Shown here: in pieces, positions 44,921 to 55,082 of the stretch
Position numbering within the stretch: position 1 is the first letter of the stretch
Layout of the letters: every line of letters begins with the position of its first letter
NCBI GenBank assembly: GCA_038318565.1
Contig: JBBQCI010000001.1
Location: forward strand, 1-64,000
Length of the DNA stretch: 64,000 nt
Direction: 5' to 3'
Origin: UBA11346 sp038318565
GTDB lineage: Bacteria; Planctomycetota; UBA11346
Notes under the pieces: generated by a model
The model's input: the letters and a program-made list of their open reading frames with translations, nothing else
Database searches by the model: none
What the model was told of the DNA's origin: nothing
Position numbers and translations under genes: made by a program

Positions 44921-45211
44921 TTACAATCCTTTGCGACTGTAAGCTCGTTCGATCACTCCGCTCAGGTGGGTCTGGGCGTTACGCAGGTCGGTGGCATCCC
45001 CGTGCACGGCTGTAAAGAAATCCGCTCCTTGATCCGTCGGCTTGATGCCGACCAGGACAAAGCTCATACCCCCCAGGATGATCTGCACGGCTTTTCGCTG
45101 ATCCTCGGTCAAACCGTCCGTTCCGCGCTCGGCCTCCGCCGGCGAAGTTGGCGCAGCCGGGGGTTTGGCAGCCCCAGCTACGCCCGGAAACTGGATGATC
45201 TTATCACTCAT
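44921..45211 (-). CDS. Small conserved-looking hypothetical protein
   Basis: 96 residues from the ATG at 45211 (MSDKIIQFPGVAG); an upstream Met at 45268 is less likely. A Pro/Ala-rich N-terminus leads to a compact C-terminal domain (about 35-96): LTEDQRKAVQIILGGMSFVLVGIKPTD and DFFTAVHGDATDLRNAQTHL, ending SRKGL. It looks like a real small soluble protein, but I do not recognise the family. It is divergent from the pilus operon with 187 bp between. That intergenic stretch has no feature I can name. Confidence 0.65.
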   Translation of the reverse strand: MSDKIIQFPGVAGAAKPPAAPTSPAEAERGTDGLTEDQRKAVQIILGGMSFVLVGIKPTDQGADFFTAVHGDATDLRNAQTHLSGVIERAYSRKGL

Positions 45212-45398
45212 ACCCGTACGGTGGCACCGAATGCGGGTGCGCAACCTGGACCGGAGGCGGTGGGCCACTCACCCCCCCCGGTGACACACGCGCCCACTCC
45301 CTGTACTCTGCCACCCTTGGTCGCGGCCAACCAAAGCGCTAGCGTGCAGCCTTGCCCGGCTAGCTGCCGGTACGCATCCACCAGCGGGGATTCACGTT

Positions 45399-47252
45399 AT
45401 GGACAGCCATCAGGTCGCCTGGGGCCTCGACATCGGTCACTCGTCGATCAAGGCGGTCAAGCTCAGCCGCAATGGCAGTGACGTCACCGTACTCGGCTAC
45501 GCCATCGAGCCCATCACCGTCGCGGAAGGTGGCGACCGCGATGCCGCCCTCCTCACCGCATTGCAGGCGATCATCGCCCGAGAGGAGTTCGGTGTCACGC
45601 CGGTCTTCGCCGCGATCAGCGGCAGGCAGGTGTTCACCCGCGCGGTCAACGTGCCGATGCTCAACCCCAAGCGCATGCATGCGATGGTGGAGCTGGAAGC
45701 CAAACAACAGATCCCTGGCAATTTCAATGAAGTCGAGTGGGGCTACCACAGCTCGCCGGCTCCTGACGGCGCCTCCCTGGATGTCGCCCTCTTTGCGGTC
45801 AAGCGCGAGATCATCCAGCAACTCATCACCAAGTGCAAAGGCGTTGGCCTCAATCTTGCCGGCGTCTCGGTCCCTTCGCTCGCGCTCTACAATTTCATCA
45901 AGTTCGACCAGCAGTTCCCAGACGGAGAAGCGGTCATCATCCTTGATGTTGGCGCCGACAACACTGATCTCGTCGTCTACCAGGCCGACCAGCTGTGGAT
46001 GCGCTCGCTGCCGGTTTCGGGCAACGACATCACGCAGGTTTTCGCCAAGAAGTTCCGCGTTAGCGTCGCCGAAGCCGAAACGCTCAAGCGACAGGTCAAC
46101 GATAGCCGCCAGGCCGACAAGATCATCAAGGTGATCGAAAGTGGACTGACCGAACTGGTCAGCGAGATCAACCGCAGCATCGGTTTCTACAGGACGCAGA
46201 ACACCAAGGCCGCGCTCGACAACCTGGTGATCTCGGGGAACACCTTCCGCTTGCCCGGCCTGCCAGAATACATGGCCGAGAAGCTGCGCCTGACCATCAA
46301 TATTCTCGAAGATCTCGATCGCATCCAGGTCGCTGCGGGATTGGATCGTACCCACTTCATGCAGGACCTGCAGTGCCTTGGCGTTGCCATCGGGCTCGGC
46401 CTGCAGGCCACCGGCACCGCCCGCGCCAACGTCAACCTGATGCCCAGCGGCATGCAGGTCGAACGTCTGCTCAGCACCAAGAAATGGGCGGCAGCAGCGG
46501 TCATCGGCCTGCTTGGTGCAACCCTCTTCGCAGACTACTCCATCGCCAACAGCGCGGCGGAGAACAACGCCCGCTTGGCGACCAAGGTGACCCAGTACGC
46601 CAAGGACAACAAGGACCGCATGAAGCAGTCCGAGGCCGTCCTGCAAACCGTGCAGCAGCTGGCCCCGCAACTTGCCGCCTATGACGCAGTCGGGTCAAAC
46701 CAGGGGCTGACCCATGCGGTCTTGTCAGGCGTCGTCGGAGTGGTCCAGACCATTGCCACCACCACCGAGATGCGCCCGGCAACCCCGGGCGGGGTGGGCG
46801 CGGCCGAACGATCGCCGCCATTGCAAGGCGCCTATCTCCGCCAGGTCGAGATGGGCGAACCAGCCGGCAACGGCAATACGGCCACCGCCACAGGCAACGA
46901 TCCCTTCAGGCCGCTGGAGACCGAACGCATCGTCAACGTCCGGATCGACATCCCCGCCGGTGGCCGTCAAGGCGACATCCGGGCAGCCTTGCTGGATTCC
47001 CTGCGCAAGCTCCCGGTACCTGCGCACCTCCAGGATCTGACGCGTTCCCCCACCCTGTTCACCGATGTGCAGGTCCCAGAGGAGAAGGATGGCCAGGTCG
47101 AATGGTATTATCTCGACCGCGACAACATCGATGAAGCCGGGAATGTGAAGCCGATCGAGGAGCGTCGTATGCTCTCCACCAGCATCACCACCTTCGTGTG
47201 CAAGCTGGCGACGTCTGCTGCACCCGCCACTGCTCCGGAGGCCCAGAAGTGA
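45399..47252 (+). CDS. pilM: PilM-PilN fusion, type IV pilus assembly platform
   Basis: 617 residues. Residues about 5-345 are PilM, an actin-like cytoplasmic ATPase fold (GLDIGHSSIKAVKL, AISGRQVFTRAVNVPML, LDVGADNTDLVVY, LVISGNTFRLPGL). A membrane helix at about 361-380 (WAAAAVIGLLGATLF) is followed by a coiled coil and periplasmic domain, the layout of PilN. In most bacteria these are separate proteins, so the fusion is notable. It heads the pilus/secretin operon; the next gene starts within its stop codon. A similar PilM-first locus exists in Akkermansia. Confidence 0.88.
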   Translation: MDSHQVAWGLDIGHSSIKAVKLSRNGSDVTVLGYAIEPITVAEGGDRDAALLTALQAIIAREEFGVTPVFAAISGRQVFTRAVNVPMLNPKRMHAMVELEAKQQIPGNFNEVEWGYHSSPAPDGASLDVALFAVKREIIQQLITKCKGVGLNLAGVSVPSLALYNFIKFDQQFPDGEAVIILDVGADNTDLVVYQADQLWMRSLPVSGNDITQVFAKKFRVSVAEAETLKRQVNDSRQADKIIKVIESGLTELVSEINRSIGFYRTQNTKAALDNLVISGNTFRLPGLPEYMAEKLRLTINILEDLDRIQVAAGLDRTHFMQDLQCLGVAIGLGLQATGTARANVNLMPSGMQVERLLSTKKWAAAAVIGLLGATLFADYSIANSAAENNARLATKVTQYAKDNKDRMKQSEAVLQTVQQLAPQLAAYDAVGSNQGLTHAVLSGVVGVVQTIATTTEMRPATPGGVGAAERSPPLQGAYLRQVEMGEPAGNGNTATATGNDPFRPLETERIVNVRIDIPAGGRQGDIRAALLDSLRKLPVPAHLQDLTRSPTLFTDVQVPEEKDGQVEWYYLDRDNIDEAGNVKPIEERRMLSTSITTFVCKLATSAAPATAPEAQK

Positions 47253-48352
47253 AGCACCTCTACTGGATCGTGTGCGGCGTCACCATCGGCGTCATCCTCG
47301 TCGCCTGGTTCCTCGTTGTGCCCGCCGACAACGCCAGGGCGTCCAAACTGAAGCTCGACCAGCAGTCGAAGGACCTCAAGGATCTCGAGAAGCGTGCCGA
47401 GCGTGGCGATCCGCAAGGCGTCTTCGATGCCGAGAATTCGGCGGACACCCAGCGCCTGGCCAACGAATATCTGATTACCGAGAACTGGAAGCGGGTCCTG
47501 CAGCCGCACGTTGAGAAGTACGAGAAGCAGATGAAGGACCTCAAGGCCCAGTTGATGGGACGCGGAGCCTATCTGCATACCGTGGTTGCTCCGACGAAAA
47601 ACACCCTGGAATGGTATAACGCCTACGCCACCGCTTCCGAGGCACTGGTGGTGCGTCTACGCGACGCCGGTTGTCTGCAGCGGGCCGCCGAAGACGAGAT
47701 CCGTTCGGCTTCAGGCGAAAGTCCAGCGGCCGTCCGCAGCAGCGTCGGCCTGTTCACCCGCGCCGCTACATTCCCGGATCCCAGCCAGCATGCGCAGCTG
47801 ACCACCAGATTGCGCGCCATGGAACTGCTCGCCGACCGGCTCATCGAAGCCCGCCTCGCTGTGGCGAACAATCCGCTGATCGGCCCGACCGGCCGCAGCG
47901 AAGACCGAGCCAAGGCGGCCGCCGTGATTTTGTCCGTTGAATGGACTGCTGGCAGCGAGGCCGATGGCGGGGTGCGCAATCTGACCACCACCCTGTCCGG
48001 CCAGCTGCAGGCCCGCTCGGTCGGCTTGCGCCTGACACTTGAAGGGCCATTGAGCGCCCTCCTCGCCGCAAGCTCCACAATGGAACGCAACGCCGAGACG
48101 AATCGCCCCCTCGTCGCAGTGACCTCAGCCAACCTCAGCCGGCGCGATAATGGCAAAGCCGGCGACCGTTTCGATATTGCTGATGACAACATCAGGCTGG
48201 TTCTGGCGGTCGAGATCATCGAATTCGCCGAGACTGGAACCGGAACCGCTTCTGACAACGCGGCCAATACGCCAAGCGGTATGCCTCCGGCTATGGGGTC
48301 CCCCCCCGGTATAATGCCTGGCCGTCCACCTACGTCCCCCGGAGGCCGCTGA
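47249..48352 (+). CDS. Inner-membrane pilus-type protein (PilO/Amuc_1100-like position)
   Basis: 367 residues from the GTG at 47249 overlapping the pilM stop. An N-terminal membrane helix (about 4-22) precedes a long coiled coil (about 25-120), an alpha/beta periplasmic domain and a Pro/Gly-rich C-terminal tail. Topology and position fit the PilO/GspM-like slot; in Akkermansia the comparable gene next to PilM is Amuc_1100. Sequence identity to either was not checked. The 1-bp gap to the next gene indicates one transcript. Confidence 0.75.
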   Translation: MKHLYWIVCGVTIGVILVAWFLVVPADNARASKLKLDQQSKDLKDLEKRAERGDPQGVFDAENSADTQRLANEYLITENWKRVLQPHVEKYEKQMKDLKAQLMGRGAYLHTVVAPTKNTLEWYNAYATASEALVVRLRDAGCLQRAAEDEIRSASGESPAAVRSSVGLFTRAATFPDPSQHAQLTTRLRAMELLADRLIEARLAVANNPLIGPTGRSEDRAKAAAVILSVEWTAGSEADGGVRNLTTTLSGQLQARSVGLRLTLEGPLSALLAASSTMERNAETNRPLVAVTSANLSRRDNGKAGDRFDIADDNIRLVLAVEIIEFAETGTGTASDNAANTPSGMPPAMGSPPGIMPGRPPTSPGGR

Positions 48353-48353
48353 C

Positions 48354-50246
48354 ATGAGCGCCAAGACCTTTCTGATCGCCCATGGCGAGAAGCTCGCTGT
48401 CGCCGCCGTTGCCGGCGGCTGCACCCTGGTGCTGATGGGCACGATCGACGACCCGACTATCCGCCCCAAAGACAACCAGGCGGCGATCGAGGCGATCAAC
48501 GCCAAGATCGACGTCGTGTTCAAAAAGCAGAGCCCACCGGTGATGAAGGAGCCGCGCGCCTACCTCGACCAGCTCCTTGGCCGAATCGCGGACAGCGCGC
48601 CGACCACCCCAACGATGGCCTGGCTTACCAGTCCGCCTGACAAGGGCCGCGGCACAACGGTGATCGAAGGCAAGAATGTGCCACCCAGCGGCACCTACGT
48701 CTACATCTACGAACTGCTCGCCCCCACGGTGGCGCTTGAGGACGCGATCGGCTCGCTAAAAGTCAGCATCGCTCCACCGGTTGTTGCGGCCCAGGGCGCA
48801 GGCCGCCGCGTCACCAGCGAGGTCAGCCGGACCTGGACCCGCGACGACAAGGGCACGGTCACCAACACCGGACGCCACCTAGGCGTGCAGGTACAGATCA
48901 AGGTCGGCGACAACGACTGGAAGGCACTCGTGCTGCCCGGCGCCGGCAAGGATGGTGTGCTGCCGATCGACAAGCTGGCCAGCGCCCCAGTCACGATCCC
49001 GACTCCCGAGCCATGGCAACGCCATCATCTCCGAGCTCGGCTGATCGCCGCAGCCACCGCCCTGGATCTTGATGCTAAGATCGAACGTCCCAAGCAGAGC
49101 GTCATCGTCTATCCTGGCGAAGCCTCCGCCGGGCCGACCGAGGACCAGGCCCTGCTCGATAAGGCCACGGCTCAATACGCAGCCAAGGATGGCGCACTAT
49201 ACAAGCTGTTCCTGCGTCCCTCCCCTGGCCCCCTGCCGACCAACAGCACACTGGAACCCGGCGAGAAGCTGTTCCTCGGTCCGTGGAGCCCGATCGCCAA
49301 AGTCGACGCCACCGCCAGTGTGCGCTTCGCCCTGGTTGGTCTCAGCACGGCTCCGATGGCGGAGGACCCGACCAAGACGCGCGACGTCGGACGCTTTTTG
49401 CTGCTGCGCCTGTTCCAGCAGGGCGAGGAGCGCAAATGGATGGAAAAACCTCTTGAATTGAAATTTGGCATCGGCGACGTCCTGGGCGTTAAGGGGGTAA
49501 AGATCGAGCATCCGTTTCTTGCAGGGAAGACGATTGAAGTCGATCTGATGACTCCCTTCGTCATCGACAAGCTAGTCAAGGATGAGAAGCGTGTCCTCTA
49601 CTGGATGGTACGGGCAAAGACGCGTCCGACCGGCGGCAAGGACCGCGACCTAGAACTGTCGAACAAGGAAGTTCCAACCGATATCGTGGTACTGAAGAAT
49701 CCGGAGACGGGCAGCGAGCTCACCTTGACCAAGCTCATCAGCATCTCCCCGCCAAACCAGGCGAACGTGCAAGTCTACCCGTATCACGCCAGCCAGTACG
49801 TGGAGAAGGATGACTTCACCTCGGCGCCAAGCGAATTCCGCCAGTGGGGTCTGATCCCCGAAAAGCCCAAGGACTGGGCTCCCGGCAAAGGTCCGCTCGC
49901 GGAGCTATACAAGGCCAAGAAGGACGAGGAGGCTCTCGACGCCGAAAGCTTCACCACCGACACCGCCTATTACGCCTTCCCTGATGGACGTCTGGTGTGG
50001 TGGGAACGGATAGAACACAAACAGATGGTCCACGACCCGGACGGCGTCCTGAGCGACAAGTCAGCTCTGCCCGCTCCGACCAAGACGGAACCGGCGCCGG
50101 GCCCAACCACAAAGCCGCCAGCTGGCATGCCGCCCACCGGTGCAACCAAGCCACCGGCTGGCTCGTCGCTGCCTCCTCCTGGAGGCATGCCACCCGGTGG
50201 CATGCCTCCCAGCTACACCCCACCACCAGCACCGCCACGCAGGTGA
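48354..50246 (+). CDS. Membrane-anchored periplasmic protein of the pilus operon
   Basis: 630 residues, family not recognised. An N-terminal membrane anchor (about 12-31) precedes a large beta-rich periplasmic part (about 90-540) and a Pro/Gly/Met-rich repeat tail (GGMPPGGMPP type) at the end. By position it may fill the PilP/GspC-like role linking inner-membrane proteins to the secretin (inference). The Pro-rich tail could span peptidoglycan. It is 136 bp before the first secretin. Confidence 0.65.
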   Translation: MSAKTFLIAHGEKLAVAAVAGGCTLVLMGTIDDPTIRPKDNQAAIEAINAKIDVVFKKQSPPVMKEPRAYLDQLLGRIADSAPTTPTMAWLTSPPDKGRGTTVIEGKNVPPSGTYVYIYELLAPTVALEDAIGSLKVSIAPPVVAAQGAGRRVTSEVSRTWTRDDKGTVTNTGRHLGVQVQIKVGDNDWKALVLPGAGKDGVLPIDKLASAPVTIPTPEPWQRHHLRARLIAAATALDLDAKIERPKQSVIVYPGEASAGPTEDQALLDKATAQYAAKDGALYKLFLRPSPGPLPTNSTLEPGEKLFLGPWSPIAKVDATASVRFALVGLSTAPMAEDPTKTRDVGRFLLLRLFQQGEERKWMEKPLELKFGIGDVLGVKGVKIEHPFLAGKTIEVDLMTPFVIDKLVKDEKRVLYWMVRAKTRPTGGKDRDLELSNKEVPTDIVVLKNPETGSELTLTKLISISPPNQANVQVYPYHASQYVEKDDFTSAPSEFRQWGLIPEKPKDWAPGKGPLAELYKAKKDEEALDAESFTTDTAYYAFPDGRLVWWERIEHKQMVHDPDGVLSDKSALPAPTKTEPAPGPTTKPPAGMPPTGATKPPAGSSLPPPGGMPPGGMPPSYTPPPAPPRR

Positions 50247-50382
50247 CGGTGAGAGTGACACCAGCAACGCCGGCGGGGTCTTCCCCCTCCGGCCCTCTGC
50301 TGTGGTCCTAGCATCCTCCAGACCATCGTCGACGGCTGATCCAGCCGTCTCCCCGCCCCGAGCCTGACCAGAGGGACGCCCC

Positions 50383-52884
50383 ATGCGCTCGCGTTCACAC
50401 ATTCCGACCCACCTCTCGCCGCTTTTGCTGGCTATCGCCGTCCTGGCGCCTGCCGCGGAAGGTGGGCCTGCGCCGACTCCGGCACCCGCTCCAGCCGCGG
50501 TCGAACAGACTGCCCGGCCGGGCGAGGCCGAGGTCGCAGCTGACGCGGCTTATGCCGAAGCGCTGGCCAAGTATCGAGCAGGCGCCTTCGCCGAATCGCT
50601 CGAGCTGGTCGATCGCGCCGTCCAGCTATACCCGCCGCACGCTGGCGCCCAGCAGCTGCGCAGCGATGTGCTTGCCGTGCTCAACAACCGTGACAACCGC
50701 CTCAAGATGGCTGCTGCCTGGTTCGGCAGCCTGCAGGACGTCCGCACCCAAGAGACCGCCGTACGGCTGGCCGCCCTGCTCGAACGCGGCGACAAGGCGA
50801 TGGCGGCGGGCGATTTCGAATCAGCGGAGCTGGACTACGATCGCGTCGACATCGGTATCCGCTCGTTTCCTTTTGCCTTCGAATGGGGCGAACTGCCCAA
50901 GCAGGTCGCCGCCAAGCGAGCCGAGGCCAGCGACAAAGTGCGCCTACGTACCATTCAGCGCCAGACCGATGACCGTCAGGCCGCTGCCGACACGGCCAAA
51001 CGCCAAGCCGATCTCCAGGCCGAAGGTCTGCGCCTGAAGGTCGACGAACTCATGCGTCGCGCCAAGACCGCATACGACCGCAAAGATTACCGTCGCTCCG
51101 AAGTCGAGTCGTGGAACGCCTACGAGTTGGATCGGCGCCGCGACGACGCTCGCGAACTCTATCTCGCGTCACGCCGCGAAGGCCATTACCAGTTCGATGG
51201 CCAATACCGTGTCGAGCGCGCCGAAGGCATCGCCCGGGTTTCGGAGGAGATCCACAAGGCGCTGGTTCCGCAGAATGAACTGCTGGTCTACCCGGAAGAT
51301 TGGCGCCGCCGCACTCTGCGTACTCCGCGAGAGATCGGCACACAGAAGGCCGAACCGTGGATGGCGGCCCTCAACGACCGCCTCGAACAGCGCGTCACCT
51401 TCGACTTTCAGGACCAGTCCTTTGAAGACGTCGTTGCCTTCCTCCGTCAAGTGACCGGAGTCAACATCATCGTTAGCCCGCAGGTCCTGGCCACCGCAGG
51501 CGGCGGCACGGTGACCCTGAAGGTGCGCGAGATGCGCTTCCGGGATGCCCTGAAATGGATCCTGGAAATCACTGGCTGGAAGATGGCTATTCAGGATCAA
51601 GCCATCTTCATCAATAATGAGGTGATCACTGGCGCGGCAGCCCTGCGTCTCTACGACGTCACTGACCTGATCACACCGGTGCGAGACTTCGCAGGTGTCG
51701 AACTGGCGTACGCTGCCGGTGGCGGCGCAGGCGGCGCTGCAGGCGGCGGACTGTTTGGGGCCGGCGGTGCCGAAGAGACTGGCGCAGCGCAGGATCCCCA
51801 AGAGTTGGTGGACTTCATCAAGAACAACGTCACCAAAGACCAGTGGGGCCAGAACAATATCGACGTGCAGCAGCGCAGTGGCTCGACCCTGTTCGTCAGT
51901 CACACTCCGGAAGGTCACGAACTGGTCGCCCGTCTGCTCGCCAACCTGCGCAAGCAGACGGCCTTGCAGGTCAATGTCGGCGTCCGCTTGTTGGATGTGC
52001 GCAAAGGCTTCTTCGAAGAGATCGGCGTCGCCTGGACGGACAATCCCGCTGGATTCCTGAATAACACTGGCGCCGCGTCACTTCCTGGCAGTTTAGCAAA
52101 CGGCACACCCGTTGATAGTCTGGAAGGCTGGACGACACGTCGCAATATGAATGGGGAGGCGGGTTACGTCGCTGACGGTTCGATCACCCAGAACCTGCCT
52201 GGTAACCGCACCGGGTATATTGCCCGCGGCCTAACCCTGGAAGGATCGCTGAACTCATCGAACTTCCTCAATGCTGATCAATTGAACGCCATCTTCACCG
52301 CCTCTGAGGACGAAACCGACTCGACCGTGGTTCAGCATCCGATGCTCAGTTGCTTCAATGGTCAACGTGCCAATGCGACGTTCATCAACCAGTATGCGTT
52401 CATCTCCGACTACGAGATCGTCTCGGGCAACTACGACCCGGTGATCACGGTGCTGAACTACGGTAATATCCTGGATGTGCGTCCGGTTGTTTCCAGCGAC
52501 CGCAAGTACATCACCATGGAGATCCGACCCACGGCTGTCAGCTTCGTCGAATCAACGACGGAGACGATCATCGGTGTGCAGATCATCAACACTGGCGACA
52601 TCGGGGTTGTCATTCCTGGCGTCGGGTACCCGATCGAACTGCCCAACATGCTGGTGCAGACCTTGCGCTCGACCGTCATGTTGCCCGATCGTGGAAGCCT
52701 CCTCATTGGCGGATTCAACCAGTCGACGCGTGTACGCAGCCACAGTGGCGTGCCGTTCCTCAGCCACATCCCGTTCCTCGGACGGCTGTTCAGCAAGAAC
52801 GGCATCTACGACGACAACCGCAGGTCCTTTTTCCTGCTCAACGCGACCATCATGGACCTTACCGAGGCCGAGTCGCAGCAGTGA
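50383..52884 (+). CDS. Secretin (GspD/PilQ family), first of three
   Basis: 833 residues with a signal peptide (about 1-27) and GAGGG before the ATG. A TPR/coiled-coil-like N-terminal region (about 45-290) precedes an N1/STN-like domain (FDFQDQSFEDVVAFLRQVTG, about 340-400), a Gly/Ala linker at about 445, then the secretin pore (VNVGVRLLDVRKGFFEEIGVAW to VPFLSHIPFLGRLFSK at about 800). It forms the outer-membrane channel of a type IV pilus or type II-like system. The next secretin starts within its stop. Confidence 0.92.
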   Translation: MRSRSHIPTHLSPLLLAIAVLAPAAEGGPAPTPAPAPAAVEQTARPGEAEVAADAAYAEALAKYRAGAFAESLELVDRAVQLYPPHAGAQQLRSDVLAVLNNRDNRLKMAAAWFGSLQDVRTQETAVRLAALLERGDKAMAAGDFESAELDYDRVDIGIRSFPFAFEWGELPKQVAAKRAEASDKVRLRTIQRQTDDRQAAADTAKRQADLQAEGLRLKVDELMRRAKTAYDRKDYRRSEVESWNAYELDRRRDDARELYLASRREGHYQFDGQYRVERAEGIARVSEEIHKALVPQNELLVYPEDWRRRTLRTPREIGTQKAEPWMAALNDRLEQRVTFDFQDQSFEDVVAFLRQVTGVNIIVSPQVLATAGGGTVTLKVREMRFRDALKWILEITGWKMAIQDQAIFINNEVITGAAALRLYDVTDLITPVRDFAGVELAYAAGGGAGGAAGGGLFGAGGAEETGAAQDPQELVDFIKNNVTKDQWGQNNIDVQQRSGSTLFVSHTPEGHELVARLLANLRKQTALQVNVGVRLLDVRKGFFEEIGVAWTDNPAGFLNNTGAASLPGSLANGTPVDSLEGWTTRRNMNGEAGYVADGSITQNLPGNRTGYIARGLTLEGSLNSSNFLNADQLNAIFTASEDETDSTVVQHPMLSCFNGQRANATFINQYAFISDYEIVSGNYDPVITVLNYGNILDVRPVVSSDRKYITMEIRPTAVSFVESTTETIIGVQIINTGDIGVVIPGVGYPIELPNMLVQTLRSTVMLPDRGSLLIGGFNQSTRVRSHSGVPFLSHIPFLGRLFSKNGIYDDNRRSFFLLNATIMDLTEAESQQ

Positions 52885-55082
52885 GCCGGAGGCACCAGGA
52901 TTCGATGCAGACGGGTTCCGCGCATGGGCGCGGCCAGTTGCCGCACGCCCTAGTGCTCACGTGTGTCGCCCTGGTAGGACTGCACGGGGCGGACCCGGTA
53001 TCTGACCATGTGGCAGAGGCACAGGTCGGCACTGAGGCCGTCGCCATAGAGCTTATACGGGCCATCGATGATGCGTCCTTTCTGCTGGCTGCAGGACGTG
53101 CGCGTGAAGCAGCTGGACGCCTGAGCGATGCCTTGGCTGCAGCCGGGGCCAATGCCCCGCTGGCTGATCGACGACGGGCCGAAGCGTTGCTCGCCGACAT
53201 CCATCGTCAGGAATCGCGCGATCAGACGGCTGGCGCGGAAGCCCTGCGCCGGTCCAGCGCTGCCGATGCCCAGGTTGCAGCGAACCATCAGTCTCGTGCT
53301 GCCGGCAATGCACGGGCGGAGCGCTTGTCGCGTATCGATGATCTGCGTCAGCGGAAACACAACGAGCTGGCGCTGGCACATTGCCGCTCGCTCCTGCACG
53401 ATCTGCCGGGCGATGAAGAGGTTGATGCGATCTACCGTGAGATCCTCGATGAGACTCATACCGCCCGCAAGATGATTATTGAGGATCGCCAACGTGAACT
53501 CCGCAGCGAGTTGGCATTAATGATCGAAAAGTCCCTCATCCCTGAGGGACTTGATGGCATGCCTATGTTCCCATCCGATTGGGGGACGGAGCGCATCCGA
53601 CGTCAATCACCGATAGATGTGTCCGATCGTCCGGCCGCCTGGGAAGTGACGTTATCCGATCGGCTTGCCAGCCGAGCAACTGTTCAATTGGACGCAGTGC
53701 CACTACAAGAGGCGCTGGAACTGGTCTCCAAGCTGGGTGGGGTCAACCTGATCCCCGCTCCAGAACTGATCGCCTCGGGAGATCGGCTTATCACGCTGCG
53801 CGCGAACGACATGCGCTTGGACAGCATCCTCTCGTGGATAGCCCAACAGGCCTCAACCACCTGGGGCCTGGTGAGCGGTGGGGTTTTTGTTGGAGAACAG
53901 CCGGCTTCCAGTCGCAGCATCGTCCTGCACGACCTCGGTGAACTCCTGGTCGGAGTCGGCGACTTCCCTGGTTTGAGCCTAGCCATGACCACTGGTGGCG
54001 GAGGCGGTGGAACAGTAGGTTTCCTTGCGCCTGCCGCTACAGGCACAGTTGTCCCGACCGCAGATGACATCGCCGACCTCATCCGCAGATCAGTCAGTCC
54101 GGCCACCTGGACCGATTCCGAAAACACCATGGTGGTTCGCGGCAATGCCCTGCTGGTAACGGCTCCGCCTGCCGTGCATCGTCTCCTGAGGGAATTCCTG
54201 CGCGCGCAATCGGCCCAGCACAGCCTGATGGTCCGAGTTCAACTGTACTGGTTAGAGTTGACCGACACATACGCCGAAGAGATCGGGGTGCAGTGGAGTA
54301 GCGGTGGCACCTACCTGACTGGCATTCCCGGCAACGCCACGAACAGCTCCGGTCTGCTCCGTCAGGTTAACGGATGGGCTGTCGAGGGTGGTACGGCCAA
54401 TCAGCTGCCGGCAAATTCGATGACCCTGCAGGCATCGGGAACACCCGGAATGACCATGCAGACATCGTTCCTGGGCGATAGCCAGATCTCGGCAGTTCTT
54501 CAGGCAAGCGAGCGAAACCATCAGGGTCGAGTCCTGCGGTCCCCAGAGGTGGCCTGCATGAATGGCCAGCGGGCGAATGCCTTTTTCGGCGACCAGATCG
54601 CCTACATCAGCGACTACGAGATTGTCAGCGGAAACTATGATCCGGTGATCACCGTGCTCAACATCGGCAGTTCGATCGATGTGCGACCACTAGTCAGTGC
54701 GGATCGCCGTTACGTGACAATGGAACTGCGCGCCGCAACTGCCACAGCAACCTTCACGACCGAAAATATTATCGGCGTGCAGATTCTTGCCGGCGATGTC
54801 GGTTTGGCCATTCCTGGACAGACCTTTCCCGTCGAACTGCCTAACGTCGAAGTCCGCGAAGTCGGTACAACCGTCATGCTGCCAGACAAAGGCAGCCTCT
54901 TGGTTGGCGGATTCACGTCGGGACTCGATCAATTCGTTGCGACTCGCGTACCCTTGATCGGATCCATCCCGTTCCTGGGTCGTCTCTTCGGCGCTCGCGG
55001 TCGCTATGCCGAAAAGCGCAAACTCAACCTGCTGACCACCGTCACCATCATCAACTATCCCGAACTGGAGGCCCGCCTGTGA
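52881..55082 (+). CDS. Secretin family, second of three (diverged)
   Basis: 733 residues from the GTG at 52881 that overlaps the previous stop. A shortened N-terminal helical region (about 50-215), an N domain (VPLQEALELVSKLGGVNLIP), a Gly-rich linker near 375, and the secretin core with YISDYEIVSGNYDP and PLIGSIPFLGRLFGARG. The stretch shared with the first secretin (DYEIVSGNYDPVITVLN) is almost identical, showing tandem duplication, but the rest is more diverged. It may form its own ring or co-assemble. Confidence 0.9.
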   Translation: MSRRHQDSMQTGSAHGRGQLPHALVLTCVALVGLHGADPVSDHVAEAQVGTEAVAIELIRAIDDASFLLAAGRAREAAGRLSDALAAAGANAPLADRRRAEALLADIHRQESRDQTAGAEALRRSSAADAQVAANHQSRAAGNARAERLSRIDDLRQRKHNELALAHCRSLLHDLPGDEEVDAIYREILDETHTARKMIIEDRQRELRSELALMIEKSLIPEGLDGMPMFPSDWGTERIRRQSPIDVSDRPAAWEVTLSDRLASRATVQLDAVPLQEALELVSKLGGVNLIPAPELIASGDRLITLRANDMRLDSILSWIAQQASTTWGLVSGGVFVGEQPASSRSIVLHDLGELLVGVGDFPGLSLAMTTGGGGGGTVGFLAPAATGTVVPTADDIADLIRRSVSPATWTDSENTMVVRGNALLVTAPPAVHRLLREFLRAQSAQHSLMVRVQLYWLELTDTYAEEIGVQWSSGGTYLTGIPGNATNSSGLLRQVNGWAVEGGTANQLPANSMTLQASGTPGMTMQTSFLGDSQISAVLQASERNHQGRVLRSPEVACMNGQRANAFFGDQIAYISDYEIVSGNYDPVITVLNIGSSIDVRPLVSADRRYVTMELRAATATATFTTENIIGVQILAGDVGLAIPGQTFPVELPNVEVREVGTTVMLPDKGSLLVGGFTSGLDQFVATRVPLIGSIPFLGRLFGARGRYAEKRKLNLLTTVTIINYPELEARL

